Below the pieces are notes generated by a model. It was not told the origin of the DNA, made no database searches, and saw only the letters and a program-made list of their open reading frames with translations. DNA of 7,274 nt from Deinococcus sp. GTDB lineage: Bacteria; Deinococcota; Deinococci; Deinococcales; Deinococcaceae. The stretch spans positions 1 through 7,274 of the forward strand of contig NZ_JAGLBB010000096.1 in assembly GCF_018260555.1 (NCBI RefSeq). Reading direction: 5' to 3'. Each line of letters begins with the position of its first letter. Position 1 is the first letter of the stretch. A program made the translations under genes and the position numbers. Positions 5,099 to 7,274 of the stretch are shown here, piece after piece.

Positions 5099-5127
5099 AA
5101 TCAGGGGGCCTCTGAATCCCCCTGATT
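5099..5127. terminator. Strong hairpin downstream of the lipoprotein gene
   Basis: AATCAGGGGG (5099-5108) and CCCCCTGATT (5118-5127) form a perfect 10-bp stem with a 9-nt loop, about 50 nt past the lipoprotein stop. It probably ends or stabilises that transcript, although no T-run follows on either strand. Confidence 0.45.
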
Positions 5128-5139
5128 GCCATATATGGC
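5128..5139. repeat. 12-bp perfect palindrome abutting the hairpin
   Basis: GCCATATATGGC is self-complementary and directly adjoins the 10-bp hairpin with no gap, followed by the AT-rich GCAATATATC. It may be a protein-binding site; its role is unknown. Confidence 0.4.
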
Positions 5140-5178
5140 GCAATATATCTTGAGGTCCCTACCAGTACTTCCTTCTCC

Positions 5179-6414
5179 TCAGCGTACCGGTCGGTGAGCA
5201 AGGGCATCCTCACCCAGTTGCACGATGTTCCCCGTTCCCGGTTCCAGCAGCGGCGTGCTACTCCGCAGCGTCGCCCGTGGATTACTCCTCGGACTCCGCG
5301 CCAGCACCTTCCCGTCCCGCGTGTCCACCGCGAACAGATACCCGTTACTCAGGTACGCCACTCCCCGCACGATGAGCGGCCGACCGCCGAACGAGAACGC
5401 ATTCTCCTTCGGCGGGTAGAACGTCCACTTCAGCGCCCCGGTCTGAAGGTCATAGGCGTTCTGGCAGGCGTCCCCGTTCGGCGTCGGGTACACCTGACCG
5501 TCCTCGGCGCTCACGTCCACCATCAGCGTCGTCCCGCCATTCGGGCACAGGGCGCGTGGCACCTTCCAGCGTTCCGTCCCGTCGAGGTTCAGGGCGCTCA
5601 GTTCCGCGCTCGCCGTTTCCAGCGCCACGATGGTGTCCTTCTCAATGTCCATTGCCGTCCACAGCAGCAGCGCGCCGTCCATCCGGTCCATCTCCTTCGC
5701 CCACTGCCGCGTACCCGTGCTCGCCGTGACCGCGTGCAGAGTGGTCCGGCTCAGGCGTTTCGGGCCGTCATCGTAATCGGAGATCCCGTACACCACGAGG
5801 TCATGCTCCGCACTGACCGCTACCCCAATCGCCAGATGCTGATTGGTGGTCTCGCCCTGCGGGCACTGGTGATCCCACACCGGGTCGAGCCGCCCGGCCA
5901 GCAGGTCCGGGATGCGGTACGCGACGACGCCCTCCTTGACCAGCAGCACGGCGAGGTCACCGACCTGCCGCATGCCTTCGAGTCCCCAGCGGATGCCTTT
6001 CTTGTGGTACGCGGCGGGCAGGGTCAGGGTGTGCTGGAGGGTCATGTCCGGCCCCCACACGCGGATACGGTCACCCTCGTTGTACTCGATCAGGCGCTGT
6101 CCGGCGCTGATGACGCTCGCGCCGGACCCGACCGGCACGTTGGGAATGTCGCCGTAACTCCAGGTGACCTTCCGGGCGGCCACGTCAATGGCGTTGAGGT
6201 TGGTCTCGTTGTAGCCGACGGTGAAGAGTCTGTTGTTGTGGAAGAAGGCGGGAGCGAGTGGGTCCTGAATGACGCCGGGCAACTCCCAGGCGGTCGTCAG
6301 GCTGGGAATGTTGATGGGCTGACCGGTCACGGCGTCATGCAGATTCCCTGGACTCCCTACCCCACCGCAGCCAGACAGCAGCAGACCCATTCCCACCAGC
6401 GACAGACGCAACAT
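5179..6414 (-). CDS. PQQ-type beta-propeller lipoprotein
   Basis: A 411-aa secreted lipoprotein. The N-terminus MLRLSLVGMGLLLSGC is a short lipoprotein signal peptide with lipobox LSGC, so Cys16 would be lipidated and the mature protein anchored in the envelope. The rest shows PQQ-like/WD40-like blades: LNAIDVAARKVTWSYG, LHAVTASTGTRQWAKEM, LSALNLDGTERWKV, AYDLQTGALKWTF and LFAVDTRDGKVLARS. Such propellers serve as scaffolds or binding proteins; no catalytic PQQ-dehydrogenase residues are evident. Mature cysteines in HQCPQG, ALCPNG and DACQNA could form disulfides. The start at 6414 was chosen because it gives the signal peptide and lies 6 nt after a -10; the longer frame from 6477 would add a non-signal leader. 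The gene stands alone. Confidence 0.8.
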   Translation of the reverse strand: MLRLSLVGMGLLLSGCGGVGSPGNLHDAVTGQPINIPSLTTAWELPGVIQDPLAPAFFHNNRLFTVGYNETNLNAIDVAARKVTWSYGDIPNVPVGSGASVISAGQRLIEYNEGDRIRVWGPDMTLQHTLTLPAAYHKKGIRWGLEGMRQVGDLAVLLVKEGVVAYRIPDLLAGRLDPVWDHQCPQGETTNQHLAIGVAVSAEHDLVVYGISDYDDGPKRLSRTTLHAVTASTGTRQWAKEMDRMDGALLLWTAMDIEKDTIVALETASAELSALNLDGTERWKVPRALCPNGGTTLMVDVSAEDGQVYPTPNGDACQNAYDLQTGALKWTFYPPKENAFSFGGRPLIVRGVAYLSNGYLFAVDTRDGKVLARSPRSNPRATLRSSTPLLEPGTGNIVQLGEDALAHRPVR

Positions 6415-6420
6415 GAAGTC

Positions 6421-6449
6421 AACGTAGCGGGTGGGCTGTCCATCCACAA
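6421..6449 (-). promoter_or_regulatory. Promoter of the lipoprotein gene, leaderless-type
   Basis: On the minus strand TTGTGG (-35, 6444-6449), a 17-bp spacer, and TACGTT (-10, 6421-6426) are followed by 6 nt and the ATG. The -35 keeps the TTG of the consensus. The spacing places the transcription start at or next to the start codon. Confidence 0.55.
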
Positions 6450-6477
6450 GCACAACTGACCATCCGCGATGCCCCAA

Positions 6478-6690
6478 CAGAGACGGGAGGCAACGGAGGA
6501 GGGTTTACGGGCCTCCCGACGGAGCGCGGGCCTCATAGGCCATGTGTTGCTCAGCCCTCGTGCAGGGTCACGGGTTTTTGCCCCAGGACTGCAGGAAACC
6601 TTTCTTGGCGACCGGTTGCAGAACATCACGAAACGCCATTGCTCTACGCTGCCATTTCACAACATGATTTCGCCACCAAGATGCTGCGCT
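6478..6690. other. Intergenic interval with small hairpins
   Basis: No gene is supported. A GGCCT/AGGCC hairpin with a 3-nt loop occurs at 6529-6541, and GGGAGG/CCTCCC arms lie about 20 nt apart just left of it. This lies between the MFS remnant's stop and the lipoprotein promoter. Confidence 0.4.
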
Positions 6691-7112
6691 TCACTGCAAC
6701 TCCGGTCCACGCGACCGTTTCTCACCCTCTGCGTGCAGCCCAAGCCGTTCCTTGTCGTGATCAATAGGCTGCCCGACGGCCCAGTACAGCAACACAACGA
6801 GCATGATCACAGCGCCTGCCACGAAGATGATGGAGGCGGATACGACGCTGCTGACACCGCCCAGGATGAGGTAACCGATGGACGTGCTGAGGCTGTCCAG
6901 GCCCGTGACCGCCGCGAACAGCCGGCCCTGAACGCTTTCCTCGACGGTGGCGTGGAGATGGGCGTAGACGAACGATTCGATGATGGACTGCGCGAATCCG
7001 AAGGTCAGACCGTACCCCAGCATGGCCAGGAGTGTGCCGTCTCCGCCATGACGGCGCTGATGCCGGTTGTGGTGATCAGCGCGAGGTAATTTCTGAAGGA
7101 TGCAGTCCACAT
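6691..7112 (-). pseudogene. Collapsed MFS transporter (internal deletion plus frame change)
   Basis: ATG at 7112 has AGGAG 9 nt upstream and begins MWTASFRNYLALITTTGISA, which looks like the first membrane segment of a major facilitator transporter. That frame stops at TGA after 35 codons. A second frame takes over near 7045 and reads LLAMLGYGLTFGFAQSIIES, then VEESVQGRLFAAVTGLDSLS and two hydrophobic stretches. The 'GRlfa' motif and following helices resemble the last three membrane segments of MFS exporters. The total is about 140 codons against roughly 400 for the family, so the middle is missing and the join is out of frame. The alternative GTG at 7110 would give a 139-aa protein with a meaningless N-terminus. 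Confidence 0.6.
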
Positions 7113-7116
7113 GCGC

Positions 7117-7274
7117 TCATGCTCCTGTGTGGGTGAGAAGGATGAAGTGCTGAGCGAGCAGGCGGTAGATCTCCTTGCTCACCTGGATGTTGTCTGGCCG
7201 TAACTGCTCAGCAGGGGGGTGGGGTGCGGCGCAAAGTGTAGAGTCTGGGTATCGCTGACGATGCCTGCCCAAAC
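7117..7274 (-). CDS. C-terminal end of an unidentified reading frame, partial at window edge
   Basis: A minus-strand frame is open from the right edge for 51 codons and ends at TGA 7119-7117, just before the MFS start at 7112. The last part, QLRPDNIQVSKEIYRLLAQH then FILLTHTGA, is helical and protein-like. The MFS ribosome-binding site lies inside it, which would fit an operon or a regulator-transporter pair. A GTG at 7182 could start a 21-residue peptide. No family is recognised; it may itself be a remnant. Confidence 0.3.
   Translation of the reverse strand, partial: LGRHRQRYPDSTLCAAPHPPAEQLRPDNIQVSKEIYRLLAQHFILLTHTGA

Larger units (their letters stand above)
4993..5178. other. Non-coding interval right of the start-less frame
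   Basis: No gene with a convincing start or domain is seen. A minus-strand 105-codon frame crosses this region but has low-complexity Arg/Pro/Ser-rich composition. The right part holds the strong hairpin at 5099-5127 and the palindrome at 5128-5139. Confidence 0.45.

Noticed and set aside
4826..5143. A 105-codon minus-strand frame
   Set aside because: Low-complexity Arg/Pro/Ser/Gln-rich composition, starts inside the 12-bp palindrome, and no family resemblance; a different frame in the same place looks more protein-like.
5194..6459. A 421-codon plus-strand open frame
   Set aside because: It is antisense to the lipoprotein gene; its Arg/His/Gln/Pro-rich composition with no domain is typical of the shadow of a GC-rich gene. 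The minus strand has a signal peptide, lipobox and propeller repeats.
6357..6629. A 90-codon minus-strand frame over the lipoprotein start
   Set aside because: Overlaps the lipoprotein promoter and signal peptide in another frame; no domain.

Overview
The window looks like accessory DNA, most likely a plasmid or secondary replicon, of a high-GC bacterium of the Deinococcus type. The lineage is inferred from GC-rich coding with strong G/C third positions, three genes whose start codon sits exactly 6 nt after a -10-like hexamer (leaderless-type starts, common in Deinococcus), and a nested palindromic block at about 880-910 that resembles Deinococcus small non-coding repeats. The replicon assignment rests on a ParA/ribbon-helix-helix partition pair, toxin-antitoxin genes, a dif-like site and several broken genes. 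No replication initiator, rRNA, tRNA or CRISPR array is visible. Every gene I can support confidently lies on the minus strand, so transcription runs right to left.

Layout from left to right. At 1-671 a 93-aa winged-helix-like protein is translationally coupled to rnhA (RNase HI). RNase H homology stops abruptly near position 113, and a large hairpin lies in the foreign sequence beyond it. At 672-1115 there is a gene-poor stretch with palindromes. At 1116-1771 a VapBC toxin-antitoxin operon has an AbrB-fold antitoxin and a PIN-domain toxin. At 1882-2888 a short ParA ATPase overlaps a small ribbon-helix-helix DNA-binding protein. An array of TTTC/GAAA half-sites, five of them at exact 12-bp spacing, lies just upstream (2940-2998) and is a good candidate for the operator/centromere.

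At 3249-4462 there is a two-gene, 4-nt-overlapping operon: a helix-turn-helix protein followed by an AbiEii/DUF6036-type nucleotidyltransferase. Its promoter is embedded in a 31-bp palindrome, the architecture of an autoregulated antitoxin-toxin or abortive-infection module. At 4505-5178 there is a largely non-coding stretch. It carries a perfect 11-6-11 inverted repeat (4766-4793) with the geometry of a XerC/XerD dif site, a start-less reading frame ending in one of its arms, and strong hairpins near 5100-5139. At 5179-6414 is a PQQ-type beta-propeller lipoprotein. At 6691-7112 is a collapsed MFS transporter, and at 7117-7274 the end of another reading frame.

Read together, this is a maintenance island: partition plus two stability/defence modules, next to a possible Xer recombination site that may explain how modules are gained or lost. 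The nucleotidyltransferase operon with its palindromic operator, the 12-bp array and the dif-like site are the three items most worth pursuing. All family assignments were made by eye, without database searches.
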